In this document: positions 23,701-38,700 of the stretch, in pieces | Position numbering within the stretch: the first letter of the stretch is position 1 | Layout: each line of letters starts with the position of its first letter | Origin: Ooceraea biroi | Taxonomy: Eukaryota > Arthropoda > Insecta > Hymenoptera > Formicidae | DNA: 64,000 bases | Assembly: GCF_003672135.1 (NCBI RefSeq) | Contig: NC_039508.1 | Coordinates: 3,224,001-3,288,000, forward strand | Reading direction: 5' to 3' | Position numbers and translations under genes: made by a program | The notes under the pieces: model-generated | The model's database searches: none | Told to the model about the DNA's origin: nothing | What the model saw: only the letters and a program-made list of their open reading frames with translations

Positions 23701-26700
23701 TGCCTTTTCGGACACGCGAACAGTTATCGGATCCTGCGGCCACCTCGGTGGATTATCGTTAGCGTCCTCAATAACGATCTTGACGGAGACTGCAATGCTC
23801 TGCGGATTCCCGATCGAGGTCGTGTCCAGCGCACGGATCTCCAGGTGGTACTCGCTCACGTTCTCGCGATCGAGGGTATGAGCGACCACCAATTGGCCTG
23901 AACTACGATCGACGTCGAAAGCTGGAAATTCACTGAGTGGCGTCAGGGAGTCTAAGGTGAAGGCCACGCGACCTGCAGGACCCGCCCCTGATACTGATCC
24001 TACCGCGTGTCCGATACTTGCATCCTCGCGCACCTAAACGCGTTAAAGATATATTATTTAACAAGACAGCTGATTTTTTAACTATTTCTTGTATAATATA
24101 AAAATATCTGTTTTCTTATAACTAATGTATTTAAAAACTGGGATTTTACTTCGTAATTTCATAATTAAAATATGATAATTATTTACATGCAAAGATAATG
24201 CTTATACAGGGTGAGGCACCTAAAACAGGCCACCTGAATATCTCGGCTGTTATTGGTGATAGAAAAAAATGCGTCAGACCAAACTTGCATGATTTCGAGG
24301 GACACATAATTTGTTCTAAATAGTTTTTTATTAGGTGGACGCGTAGAGGTCATATAAAGGTCAACTTCGTTTTTTTACGTACCATTTAGTAGAGCGTTTG
24401 AAGATGCGCATATTGATCTACGGATCAAAATCATTCAAGGTCATTGAAAGCTAAAGTTTCTAAATGCTAGAACTTTTTCATTTCTGAGTTTACGGTATTT
24501 TCAATAGCAGAGAACTCTAGGCAATATAAAATATAATGATATTATCAACTCAGAACTCCTCTGAGAAGAAAACAATTTTAAACTCGAGAACTTTTTCATT
24601 TCTGAATTTACGGTATTTTCAATAGCAGAGAACTCTAGGCAATATAAAGTAAATTATTTTCCCTTGCAGTTGGCCTTCAGTGACCTTGAATGATTTTGAC
24701 CCGTAGATCAATGTGCGCATCTTCAAACCCTCTACTAGATGGTACGTAAAAAAACATATCCTACCATTTAAAAAAACGAAATTAACCTTCATATGACCTC
24801 TACGCGTCCACCTAATAAAAAACTATTTAGAACAAATTATGTGTCCGTCGAAACCATGCAAGTTTGGTCTGACACATTTTTTTCTATCACCAATAACAGC
24901 CGAGATATTCACCCTGTACATATATATATTAATAATATATAAATTAATTTGATTATTAAATCATTGTTAGCGCGATCATTAACGTTCCAATGAATAATTG
25001 CAAGGATGACGGGGAGGAGAAGACTGTAGACTGATAGTCCAGCAAAGCGGGAAACGGATCGGTGAGTAAATGAATCCTACCGGGTGGTGAGGTCAATGGT
25101 ACTCACGTTAAAGGTAAGACTGCTGCTGGTGAAGGTCGGCCGGTTATCCGCGAGTGCCAGGACTTCGACTCGCAGTGCGCGAATGCTGTGTCGCGACGGA
25201 TGCCCTGCGTCGGTCGCCTTTACGGACACCCGGTACACGTTACGCTCTTCGTGATCGAGCACGGCCTTGGTCCTAATCATGCCGGTGATCGGGTCGATGG
25301 TGAAGACGTTATAGCCGTCCGAGTCTCGGTCTGAAGCAAAACGCGAAATCGGGCGTCAATCAGAAGTCCGCGAGACGGATCGGACAAAATTACGCCGGAC
25401 GATCTTGTTGCTGGCAAACTTGACGCGGAGAACACGCGAGACAGAAAAATCGCCTTGGTATCTATGCCGTTGACCCCGCAGAATCGTGTACGCGAAATAG
25501 GCGCATATCTCGCTGTAGAACGTCGGATGAAACGCTTGACGTGAACGGAGAGAGGTACATCGGTAACTCCTCGACAATGTAACAGTACTATCGCGAGAGC
25601 GAGCTATGTCAAGATTTAATCTTACGATCGAGCATTTTTTGCCACCGTGATGCGTTCGCGTTCGAACACGCGATCGGGAAAATCCGATTCCGATCATAAC
25701 GATCGTCGACCGTGCGCGCCGTAACGCTCGCTACAGACGGCGCGTTTCTGACAGATAATGCCCGGCAAAAACGACCCGCTTTTAAGACCGTGCATAATTG
25801 TTTCTGTAATTGCTGCTGGGTTATTAAAGCCAGTCAAAAAGTCATATTCTATCGCGCGGGGCAGGAGTGGCCGAGCGAAAGAACTCAACCCCCTCCAAGT
25901 CTAATCTTCGGCACGTAAGTACTTTTCTCGCTATTTCTCTATTATTCCCGACTCCCAACAACCGTCTGCCGACATCGTCGTAACCCACGCAATTATTGGC
26001 CGTGCGTATGCGAGCAATTATAATTTATATATTTTCTTATGACGGTAATCATATCGAAGGCAAAGGTACAGGCCCCTTAATTAAGCGGATAACGCGTAAC
26101 CAATTGCTCACGTGTAACGACTGATGAAGCAATCGGAGTGGAACAGTCGCTTCTACGACGCATCCTTCAATACCGAGTTCCAGTGAAGCCATCGTTAGGC
26201 TGAGACGTTCTGAAATCTGAAGCTGCGTATCCTCACCTTTCAAGATGCTGTAGGTGACCGAGGCGTTTTCACCGAGATCCGTGTCCAGCGCTCGCACCCT
26301 GGCGACCTCCGTGCCCGGTGGTTGCTCCTCCCTGACGCTAACAACGTCCCCTTGAGGATCGACGATCTCGGGCGAGTTGTCGTTAACGTCCAGCACCGTG
26401 ATCTTCAACGGCACCCTGGCGGCCCTGGACGGTGCCCCTTGATCGCGCGCCTCCACAACCAGCTCGTGGATGCTCTTCGTTTCACGATCGAGCGGCTCGC
26501 GCGTGATAATCTCGCCTGTGGGCCGAGCGAGAGGAACAGAAACAATTAATTTTCATCGCACTTGGTGAGCGACGCGAGCGTCGGCTCTGGTACGGCAGAT
26601 TGCGAATTATTAACGATCTATTAGCAATTCCCCGCAGCTGTTGGCCCCGGCTAGCGTCTATTAGCGGACACCGAGGGGATATTTATGACCGCGTGACAAA

Positions 26701-29700
26701 AAGCGCCGTACCAGTCCGTCTCGCGATCTTAAGGGCTCCTGCTACAACCCGACTCCAAGGGATCGTACGTGGCCAACTCTGAAGCCATCGTGGGCAATCG
26801 AGATCGGCGGTGCGCGTACGAGCGCGCGCATTCGTTCGCATAAAATCGAATACATACGACCGGCCGGCATCCCTCGTGGCTCGCGGACGGCTAGACCGAC
26901 CTTATCAATTTCCCTCGTCGGGAACGGTTAATTGGATAATCGTCGCTCGTACGCACGTAAGAACCGTCCGCGCGGCCGCTCGTATTCCTCGGTCGCGCCT
27001 CCGTGTTTCTTTTTCCATTTGCACTCTTTTTCTCCCTTCCTCCCTCCCACTTTCTCCCTATCCCCTCGCATATAATAATCGTACTGTGGATGTACGTAGT
27101 CGCGCGTGTAACGAGCTCCGCCGTAATTACGTATCGCGGGGAGTAGTCACGGAGGAAGGCGAACTCGACGTGGAGAGGACGGCGAGGAAGAAAATGAAGA
27201 AGGGAGCGGGCGCCTCGACCGGGGTGAAAGAGGGAAAAGGTGGAGTCGCACGCGGAGGATTCGTCCCCCTCCCCGGATGCACCACCTCGACCGGTCGGCG
27301 CATTAATGGATAATTAAGCGAACGGCTAGCCGAGCCGAGCCGAGCCAGAACTATTCCAGGATCTGGGAGAGGATCGGGATAATAATTCGTGCGATGGACC
27401 CGAGACACGACGACGACGACCCGCACCGGTGTCCGCGCGACAGGCCGGACGGAGCCTGGCTGCCTCTACGAAATTCTCGACGTGGCTAGTCGAGGGGTCC
27501 CCGCGGTGTTCGCCACCGCGCGGCCTCGACGACGTCGTACGACGTCCTCGTCGTCGACAAGACAAACGATCGACGACGGAACATGCAAACGTGCCGGCCG
27601 GCCTCCTCTCGGTGCCGCACATCGGGGGATGCCATCGCGGAACAATAAGAAGTATATCGTAGGACGCGTGCTAATGCGTTTCTCGTGTTAGCCGTGGGAC
27701 CGCGGCGCGGCCGACGCGCTCGTAAGGGCCACGGACTTTTTGTCTTCGCGTGCCTCTTCCAATATTTGGAAATCCATCGCCGTGATCGAGGCTGCGAGGA
27801 GACCCCGCGCTCCATGACGGACCATGACGGTCCTCTTTCTCGAAACTCAAACAGCCGTTCGACGAATGGAAGGGAACCAACGGTAGGAATCCCGGACGAG
27901 GGTCAGGCCGCGACGTTGGAACCTGCTCGGCGGCTTTGCAACCGCGCGAGCGCGCAGCTTGCAGAGACCAGCCGGGCAAGCTTATCTCTAATTTGATCAG
28001 TGATGTGAGAAACCGCGCGCCAAATTATCGACGCATAGAGAGAGGGATGTGGGAAATGCCGCTGCTGGTAACATGTTTGCTAGCTCCTGGGAAAATGTAT
28101 CGCTGAATAATTCGAGATCCGATCGACATTTTTACGCCGCGCGCGCGAGCGCTCAATTATAATATAAATTGACGCTGATTACCGTGCAATCGTGACGCCG
28201 GATGCACGTAGGATGCGTTGAGCGACACGGAGCGAGATTATCGAGCGGATTATTTTTGCGGATCGCGCCACAAAGTAACCGCGTGTACACGCTCGATTAC
28301 CGGATGCCTGAATAATCCGCGCTCGGTGGACGGAGCCGCGTGGACGGCACGTGGCCGTCGTTAACTGGTATCCGATCGATAGGTGAGCATCGGACGACCG
28401 GTGGGTCACGGAAATTCCTGAGGCCGCGATAATCGGCCGTATCGCGCGCGCATATCGTAACGAATCGAAACGTATGAGACGCGCGAGGATTCCACGTGGG
28501 TTGCGAAAGCGCCACGGCGACTCTCCCGCATGAGTCGTCATGAGAGAAACGGCGGAATGCGACTTTGACATTCTCACTACGTCGGGATAACGTCTTCGTC
28601 GAGGCGGGCGTTGGCGTTTAGCGGTTCGCGATCACACTCGGTGCCGTATTAGGAACTAGCCGAGTCGCCGGCAATCGAGCGCATCCTGTTGTCTGTCATC
28701 GCGTCGTTGTCGTCGCGGACAAGGGCGCGCCGTTCCATAAATCACGATCGATCTCTCAACTTTGTGAGCCAGCACGCCGAGAATCTCTCCCCTCCTTCTT
28801 AATTGGATGAATGGAGAAAAAAGGGCGCCATTAAGGGAGAACGGGCGTCACGGCGGCGATCTACGCGGAAGAATCGCGGCGAGGTGCCGCTCGAGGGTTT
28901 TCTCAATGGGGGATCGCAGTTATAGGAGCCGCGATCGTGCAGGACAATGGCCCGAGCGAAATTTCAACTCACTCCGCCGCCGGTCCGCCGACCGGACAAT
29001 GTGCGGTCGCACACTGTGTGTGCAGCGGGGATTAATATAGAAGTACTCGTACGACAGGACAGCTGATACTTCCGGCAGCGCGATCGCCCCCACCCGCCGC
29101 CGTCGTCTTCGTCGTCGTCATCGTCATCGTCGCCGTCGTCGTCGTTATCCCTTATTTTTTTTTCCGCCTGCTTCTTGGCGGAGCTGGGATGACTCGTAGA
29201 GTCCCACCTCTGCAAACAGGCAGCCCGGCGGATACGAAACGAAGAGAGACCCGGGACCCGGCCTCGGCACACCGGCGTGTACACAAATACCCCCGTGTCG
29301 CATGCCAATCAAACCGCGTGCATTGCACACGGCAAGGCGTTGTGCACGCGTATGCGTTTCGCGGCGTGTGACGAGCCCCGGGCCCCGGTCCCTGATGATT
29401 CGTTACACACCGACCAAGCGAAAGCGCCACTCTTACCGGATTATATTTTAATACCCACGAAACGCGCGTACGCACACCGGCGTACAGCTTAAAATGAGTT
29501 ATACGGAGATTCCAAAAGGAACGGTCCTATCGCGTTGTTCTTGTTACTCCACCTGGCGATTTAGCAAATCGCCCTTCATGATAATATCGTTCGAAATTCA
29601 GGTTCGAAATTCAGCAATTCAGCACCATGTTTATGGAGGTCCTCATTTAATCACTACTCATATTGAGGATAATTTAAAGCGGCTCATATTTTCGTGGAAT

Positions 29701-32700
29701 TTTCGATAGGCCTGATAGACCGAGGTAGATCAAGCTGGCTGGATGGGCTGCGATGTTACCTAGGTATGAGGAACCCTTCCATCAACGATTACGAAACCGT
29801 TCAACAATGGCGCGGCATAAAGGGCCGCTGGGTTGACGCAAGAGCAACGCGTAAATTACACGCGCTGACGGCTGGGGGGCCATTTAGAAAACTAATAGTC
29901 TCTCTTTTATCCGCTCGCAGCGTTCCCCTTTTGCTCCTCGCGACTAAATCGATCTTTCGTTGACCCCGTAATGCTCGTTTCTTCATCGTCCTCGCTTCGA
30001 AAGGAATGCTCCGAAGGGACAAGGCAAAGGGAGCGGAATGTCACGGCGATGATTCAGACTCAGAGAATTAATAAGAAGCTAGCGAAGGCGTGCTCAATTT
30101 TTATTTAATAGGCCGAGAACCTGTCTTAAACGGGAAGTAACCGTGGCCGCCGTGCACACGAGCGAGGACGCAAGAGTGAAGATGGAGGTTGGCGCAAACG
30201 CCAGGATGGAAAAGAGAACACGACGAAGAGATCGGCTGAGCGTTAGACTGATATATGAGATTGAATATCTGGCGATAAAATAAAAGACACCGCGGTAAGC
30301 GCGGAGTACAATTACGCTGGCGTTTCTCGTGACGAGGAGAGAGGGATACAAGTTACAGGCGCGCAGAAGATCGGGCTCGATAAGATTTCAACGAGAGTGG
30401 AATTATCGTCGCGACCACAGCGAATTGCGCGGGGATCGCTTCCGCGATGACGCATTTCTGCGATTGCAAAGACGCGGCCGGTCATCGTCAGTCATCGTGC
30501 GACAAGTGGCAAAAGTACAGTCAGGGTGTTAATCGCCGCGAATCGATCGCCGTAATCCCGAGAAGTAAAGTGCCAAAGTGCCCATCCACCGACTCAGGAT
30601 GTTCCTCCTCGTGCGGCTCTTATTCACGGTTGTCGAGTAGCAGCGCCGTAACTCCGGTGTGAATTTAACCTGACTGAGAAAGACCGCCCGGGGGCAGAGA
30701 ATAATACGATTCTCGCCGGGTTCGTTCGACGAAATCTCGTATCTCACCTCGGCAAGCAAGCATCTCGAGCTGGCCGACGCGGTCGAAACCCAGCGAACTC
30801 GAGGAAACGATTCGCTAATATTTTTCTCCGCGCTCGAGTTTGCGTGGGCATCTCCGCACACTGGTCCTCGACGCCTCGGGGTACCTGGGACGGCTTTCGC
30901 AAACACTAGAGGGCGTCGTTTCGACGGGAACCCGTACACTCACCGAGCGATTGACGGCCACGGGTACAACGACGGGGGAGGAAAAATAGGAAAGCAAGAT
31001 CGAGAGACGAGAAAGTCCCTTACCTGTGTCGGGATCCACGGCGAAGCTGCTGTTCGTTTGAACTATCGCGTATCTGAGAAGCGAGTTCTTGCCGAGATCG
31101 GGATCGGTGGCACTCACGGAACCTACTAGAGTGCCTGACGGGAGATTCTCGGGCAGCTCGAATCCGTAGAACTCCTTCTCGAATCGCGGATCGTTGTCGT
31201 TGTCATCCAGAACCGTGACCAGCACGGAGGCGCTCGCGGTCGCCGCGGGTGATCCGTTGTCAGTCGCGAGAACCATCAAGGCATGCCGGTCGAGAGTCTC
31301 GCGGTCCAGATTCTGCGCCAAGTAAATCCAGCCGGTGTTGGGGCTGATGCGAAAGGCAGTGGAACCCTGCAGGCGATAGCTCAGCCTGGCGTTGTTCCCC
31401 GTGTCCAGATCGACCGCTGTTACCTGAAGAATCTGCAAATGACAAGGAGTTTAGTTTGCAAGGTGTACCACAATTGTGATACGCGTCTAAACGCGGCAGT
31501 TTAATTAATACGGTGATCTGATTTCGCGATCTTGTGCTGAATGGCACGCGTCGTAACACGTTTAATTCAATTGACTTGAAACTTCTGCAAGTGCAGTGGA
31601 ACGTTAGAGTTTCAAGCGAAGGGAACCGCGACGAAAAATCGAAACAGGAGCAAACGCGTCGTCCGAAGACATTTCTCGCGATCTCGTCAGAAAAGAAGAG
31701 AGAAAGAGCAGGAACACGAGGAAAAGAGAAGACAAGAGAGGCGGCGTCGAGACAAGACCAGTCGATCCGGTCGTACCGTATTAATTAAACGTATCCAAGG
31801 ACCGTGAACCCTAAACACGTCCGGACCAGTCCATGTTTTCCAGCGCGGGAGGATGTTGAATTACGAAGGTTGGAGACGAAGAAAGGAAAGAAAAAGCATA
31901 GAATCGAGAGTATATAGGGTCGTGTCCCGCACATGAACCCGCGGCACACGAATGATGGATGGTGGTAGAAGGCAAAGGAAGAAAAGGAGGATATGTGGAG
32001 GAGGCGGAGGGACAGGGTTGTCTTTGAGAACGAAATGCGTCAAGGGGGAGTTGCGTGTTACCATTAGATGAGTAACCTGACGTGGAAGCAGGTAGTAATG
32101 TGTCTGACTGTACGTTATTAGTTCACGGTGGGTGAAGGGTTACGTTCACTGCAGCCAGGTTACTCCTCTCCCCCCCCCCCCATTCCGTTGCGCTCTTTCT
32201 CTCCTTCTCTCGTATTCTCACTGATACTCTCTGCCTTCCTTGTTTCGCGAACATGCGCTAGCGGCTGAGATATTGTCCGGATACCAGCGACAGCTCGCAG
32301 ATCTGTTTCTCCGATAGATACCAGCGATATATACGCGTGTACCGGGAGGAAGATGGAACGTAAGATCGAGTAGCGACGCGAGAAGGAGGAAGAGGAAGAG
32401 AAAGATAGCAGTGAATGCGGTGAAAAAGAGAGAGAGAGAGATGCGCGAGTTGCCGGTGACGTCTTCGCTCTATCGTAGCCGCGCGTACATTAACGTTAAA
32501 AATGTGACGTCATTTAACAGGCCTATCTCGCGGCGAGGATCTTGCCGTCGTTCGTCATCGGTATCCCGTATTCGGGATTACGTCCGCTCGTGGCTAGTAT
32601 CACGGGGAAGCTCTCGAGCATATCAACCACGCTCTCAATGACGACCCCTTCTCGCGAGTTTCGCGGCTAATGACTCCCATACCGTCGCTCCCGTTGGACG

Positions 32701-35700
32701 CTCCCGCCGCGCGAAACCTCGCCGTCGACCCATGTTCGTCCGTCGTCTTTCGACTTTTTTGCCGGATAATGACCGATATGTGTAGATAATTACAGGGAGT
32801 ATACGTCGCCGTTGGCGATCTTCGCGGGCCGATTCCGAGGCCCACGAGTATCATTTCGGGCTCGCCTTGGGCGCTCTCCTCCTCTCTCTCTCCCTTTCCA
32901 CCATGTTAAATGGCGTAGATGTAAATTTCCCCGTACATTAGTACTAAATGATACAACTGTGAGTTCGCGCGAAGACGTACAACGGCTTTAAGACTACCCT
33001 GATCGAACGGAAACGCTATTTTCGGCATAACCGTACATGATGTGATAAATCTCTCTGTCATTCGACTAACGGCTGGAAGCTCGCGAAACGATCGTCCTAC
33101 CAGCGCAGCTCCCGCGGATCTATCGATCGTTACCTATCAATCCTAGGCGTTCAGAACTCGCGAGTGCTCGCAATCGGTATCAATGGCAGCGCGCCACGTC
33201 CGGATATCAGATTGTCGGGCATTCCCTATCCATCTTCCGGCCCGAACTGGTCAGTCGAGTAACCCCGCGCAGTAACACCGGCTAATCTTGACGCAGAGCA
33301 ATGTAACGTCCAGTTAATTCGTTCCTAGCCAGCATGAGGTTAATTCTCTTTTTGCCTACACTGAACTTTGCGAGTCAACGTCTTCTTCTTCTTGCTTTTC
33401 TCCGTTCCTCTCTTTCCTCCTCTTTCTCCCCCTTTCCCTTCTTCTCTTGCTCCTTCGCGAGAAGCTACCTGGAAGAGAGAGGGTGGCCGGTACGGTCGGT
33501 TGGCGTACACCTCTCGATACGAGAGGGAGCAAAGGTTCGCGAGCGCGTTCTTCCTGGTTGTCCCGGATGAAATTACGCATCCGCGAGACGGGATGAGAAA
33601 CGCACATCGGAGCAAAAAGAAACCAGCTGGGGAAAAAGGAAACCGTCCGCGGTACGATGGGATACCGATGAGGAGCGAAAGAAAGGCCGAGAGGAAAGAG
33701 GTTGTTAACTTGTACCGGCTCTCTCCCGCGTCCGACCCAGAATTTCTTTCTTCCCTTCTCTCTTTCGCGCTCTATCCCTCCGTTTCTTTCTCTAACTCTA
33801 ATGTACGCGTACGTGTACCACCGCCTGAACCCGCCTCACTCGCCGCTTTCTTTTTCGGAGAACCCTGCCGCATCTTCTCGGCAAACAAATGCTCGCGTGA
33901 CGGGCGTGTAATGAAGATTTTTCTCACCTGGGAATCGAGCCTGGCGCCTTCGGGAACCTCCACGTGATACTCGTTCCTCTCGAACACTGGGGGGTTGTCA
34001 TTCACGTCCTGCACCTCGACGCTCAGGCTGAGGTTGGCCGAGAGCCCAGCGCCGTCCAGAGCCCTTATCAGCAGGCCGTGCCTCTGCTGGGTCTCGTAAT
34101 CCAATCGCCTCGCCAAGTAAAGCTCGCCCGTGCGCGCTTCTATTCCGAACAGATCGTTGCTGTTTTGACCGAGCACGTAGCGTATCGGTGACGATGGCGT
34201 GGAATCCGGATCGGTGGCGCGCGCCACGTACAGGGGCACGTGAAGAGGGTGCGATTCCGGCACCGAGATGCGGACGCTGCTCGTGCCAAATGACGGCGTA
34301 TTGTCATTCACGTCCTCCACGATCAGCTCCAGCTGCGACAGAAGACAGGGGGACGGATGTTACGTCTCGTGTGTCGTACATGGACGAAGTGCAAGAGTAC
34401 CGTTTAATGGTACGCTCGGGTTCGGTCGTGTGAGTTGCTCGCATCAATGTAATCAGCTGCTTTCATCAATGTAAAACTAGCAAACTATAACGGGCATCTA
34501 ATTTGCGCCTTTTAAAGGCGACGATATTAATCTGCTAATGAGAGAGCACGTGTCGCGCTGAATATTAATATTGTAATATCGATGAGGTCTGGAAAGCGGA
34601 AAAATCACGGGCACACAGACTTTTCGCACGCTCGAGATTATTATACGTGTGTATTCAGGATAAATACTGGGAAGACGGATGCGCGCCTATGATTACGGTG
34701 AGTTAATACCGAGATGATGATTATCCGGAGGATGCACAATTTACCTGGCAGTATCCAACGAAGCCGCCATTACGTGCCTCGACGCTGAGAACATATTTGT
34801 CACGTGATTCCCGATCGAGCGGCTGTCGAATCCTCAGCATCCCCGTGGTGGGATCCAGCGAGAGATCAGCTTCCTCTCTTACCAGATAAAACCTGCTTGG
34901 CCGTTCGCCTGGAAATGCAGAATACATAATTTAAATAATGCATACAGATATACGCGCATCAGATATAAATAAGGGAGAAAAACGCGGCTTCTCTTTCCTC
35001 CTTTTTTCCAAACGAGTAAAGAGAAACACGAATTGTGTTAATTTATTCATAATAAGTCTCGTTCGGCCCCGCTCAATGGAGGCTAATTAAAACAGTTGTA
35101 TCAGAATAATCTCGATAAATTGTGATCCGGGCGTCAAAAAGTAGTCCTCCCCCCGTCACCGGTCGCATTTGCATGGAGATTTGCATTATCGCAATTTAGC
35201 TTTCGTAATGGCTTCTGGTCCGCCGGACGTGTTCGCTGGCTTGATCGACGTGAGTTGTTATTAAATCACGATACTTGGTCCGCAGCTAAACCGGGCGATC
35301 GATAATTATTTGAGGCCAGTTTCTCATCCGTCGATCCTCCGCAAAGTCCTAATGAAGATGTCAAATCGATTCGCCTCTGCGATATACCGATATCCGTCCG
35401 TATCGGAGCTAGTCACGGATGGATCGCCATGGAAAAGCACAACCGGCCTGACCCCGAGGAATTCACCGACTAACCAGATACACATATCCCTGAGGAAGTA
35501 TTATCCTCGGCCAGAGAATGCGACACCTGACCCGGCCGCGCCACTCGCGCGATATAACAGTCAGCTACTTCGTGCTACTTCAATTCGCCTAATTAGAAGC
35601 GAAGTTCCGGCGCACGTTGCCCGCGAGTTAGAGCGCCCCACGAGCGAGCGGGCAAATTTATTCCCCGTTATAACACCGGCGGCACCGGATCCGCCGTAAA

Positions 35701-38700
35701 AGCCGGGCTAAGTCGAGGCGCGCCGCTAAGCAGATCTTGAGGCGAGAGCTGTCGCGCGCTGCTGAGATCTCATTCGTCACGGTTACGATCGGAGATCGTT
35801 GCGCACCGAAGGATCGCGTCCGATCGTCGGCACGATCTTACGGCGGATCTTCGGTGCGGTCACACGTACGTGCGCGACTCGAGATGCGTGCGTACACGTA
35901 TGTGCGCGTTGCGCATGTAAAGCCGCGTCCGTGTACGATGATACGAGTTTCGTTCGCCAGGTAACGAACCAAGGGGCACGCGTCGGAGGTAAGGACGAAT
36001 GAATGATGGCGGTTTATCGATTCCACGACATCGACCCCGCTCGACCTCGCACGAGTCGACCGGGACCGCCCGGTCCCGCTGCTTCGGAATCAATTAATAG
36101 CCAAATTGGCCGGTCATTACCGCTGGCAGATGCAATTCCGTGATGGACGATTCGGCCGATACGCCGGCGCGCCGCGCGTGTTTCCGGTGTAACGAGCGCG
36201 GCTGGCCCGCGGTCTGCCCGCCTACGCTCGGCATGCCATAAGAATCCCGTAAGGATCCGACACGGCGAAACTGAAACTGTTGCGGCATCGCAGTTGCGAC
36301 TGCTTCGTTCAGACTCCGACTCCGTTGAGACGCGATCGTCCGGGACCTAATCTCTAACGCATCGCGTCAATGTGTCCCCCCGCGATTGCCGCGCGATAGA
36401 TGGTGATGCGTAATTGGCCGGCTTGTTTCAGAGAGAAAACGAGGGAGATCCCTGAATCATTATTTTGTCAGCGTCGGGTTAAAGGCGGATCGTTAACGTA
36501 CGTCGTCCTGCCGGTAAAAAAGATCTTAATCAAATCGATGCAAAAGTGTCTTTTTTCTGTTTGTTTTTCGCGATCGGCAATTAACAGCTTTATTAATGGT
36601 ATCTGAAATCTACCTCAACGGCGATTCATCATAAACTTTCTATGTTATCGGACGGTCGTCACGGTGAAAACACTCGTCGCGGAGGCCACATCCAATTACG
36701 GATAAACTCGTCGCGCACGTACGGAAGTGGCGCGCAGGAGGGGTAAAACACGCACAGCACGCGTATCAGTAATTGCTCCGATCGATCGATCGATCAACAT
36801 GGCGCAATAGCCTGGACCAAAACGGGAGCGCGACTACTCGGATCTGGGACGTTATCCCTCCCGGATGGGATTCGACAAATCCCGCGGATCTACCGCGACG
36901 CCGATCGTCTCCCATCGATCCCGAGCAAGTTTTTCCCGCGGTGCGGCCGGAGAAACCAGCTACGCATCGAGCAGACGAGGACATTGTCGTCTCGGTGAGT
37001 CGGTCCACAGAAAATGGCCGTAGAATATACTTCCACTTCCACGCTATTCCACGATACTGGCGTGTGCGCCCTCGTCGCCGTCGCCGTCGTCGTCGTCGGC
37101 GACGCCTCTGTCTATGTCTATGTCGTCGGTGGCATCGGATGACATCGACCAGTGCCTTAAAGATGGTACTCGGTCGCGTACGCGGACGGCATAATTTATG
37201 GGCCGCTATTTATACTCGATCCAACTCGCTCGTCCTTTTTCCCCCCGTTTCCTCTGTCGCATCGATGCACGCGACAGTGTGGAAGACTCGGGCGTACACG
37301 CACGAGGTAACGGCGCAGGTCTCCGGTCTGCGCTGCGCGTCTCATCCTCGTCGGGAGAATTAAAATAAAATCGCGTCGCTCGATCTGCCTGATACGCGAG
37401 AGTCCCTCCATGGCGCTAAACAACTCCGTGAGCATTCGTATCCTGACGTTGATACAATCCTCATCATCCTTAGTTTGTTTTGCGGTGCAACACCCGAAGG
37501 GTTGTCCGGTCGGACACCCCGTATGCGCGCGTGTAACGCGTCCGCACACGTCTGTATCCGCAGGACATGCCTGTGTCCATGGTGTGCGTGTGCGTGATGC
37601 GTGTGCGAAGGATGAGACACCATGCGCTACGAACGCATACGAACGCGGCGTGCGTGTAATTACGCGCATATGCGTCGGTGCGCGGATCGCGAGACTGGTC
37701 TGGAAGACGTACACGTTTTATATCCCCGGCGATACCTCTACCCATCAGCATTCGGTACCCGTGTTATTAAACGTCCGCGTGATCTTTTTCCACGGACTCC
37801 CTCGGTCGGCGGCGCGAGAGGAGGGTCCGCACCGCGCCGATCCTGTACTACTCCCCGTATATAATTACGATTTACTCCGCATCCCGATACGCGCCGAGAT
37901 ACCGCTCGGGCATCTCGCCCGTGCAAAAGGATTTCGACGCGCGACTTCGGTAGGGTGTGACACGCCGGACAAATCTGTGTCCCTTTCGTCCCCGTAAGCC
38001 GCCGTGGCGAGAAAGCTAGCCATTAAGATACGCGACAACGCGTTTCGCGATATATCTTGGGGGATAATAAAATTAAAGCGCGCAAATTGTGCGTTCCTCT
38101 TCGCGCGGGAACGCCGTGTCGCGGTTTCAATTCTCTCAATGTTGTTGGTTCTTTCTCTCTGTCTCGAAACGCACGCTCGGGCCAAAAATACTCTGATAAT
38201 TCAGATTTTATTTGCCATAATGAAAATAAATTTCGAGCGATAAACACAAAGAACTCTCTATCCAAAAATAAAACATTGTGGCAAAGTGAAGATTTAATGT
38301 GTAATAAAACGTTGCTTTGCGTGACTTCAATATTACCAAATTAGGTGCGTCTTTCATAAAAGCAGATGTGCATATAACTTGTAGCAAAGGATTTATTAAC
38401 GAGAGCGAATTCTGCAATACCGCATGAAATTAATGAGATCACAAGTTTTATGAGATAAATCCTCATTGCTGCTCGCAGTGTGTCTCTGTCTTTCTCTCTC
38501 TCTATCACGCATAAAGTATTACTTTTATCTAGAATAATTGTCGCGCAAGGTGCACGTGTAGCACGATCACGTTTTTCTCCACTCGGTGCCGGTTTGCAAG
38601 GGCTTCGTCACCCCGGTTACACACGCGTCCCTCCGGGGTGCCCACGTGGGTGTAACGAAGACAAATCGCTCGCGTATTTGATTAATTCGCGGAGATCGCC

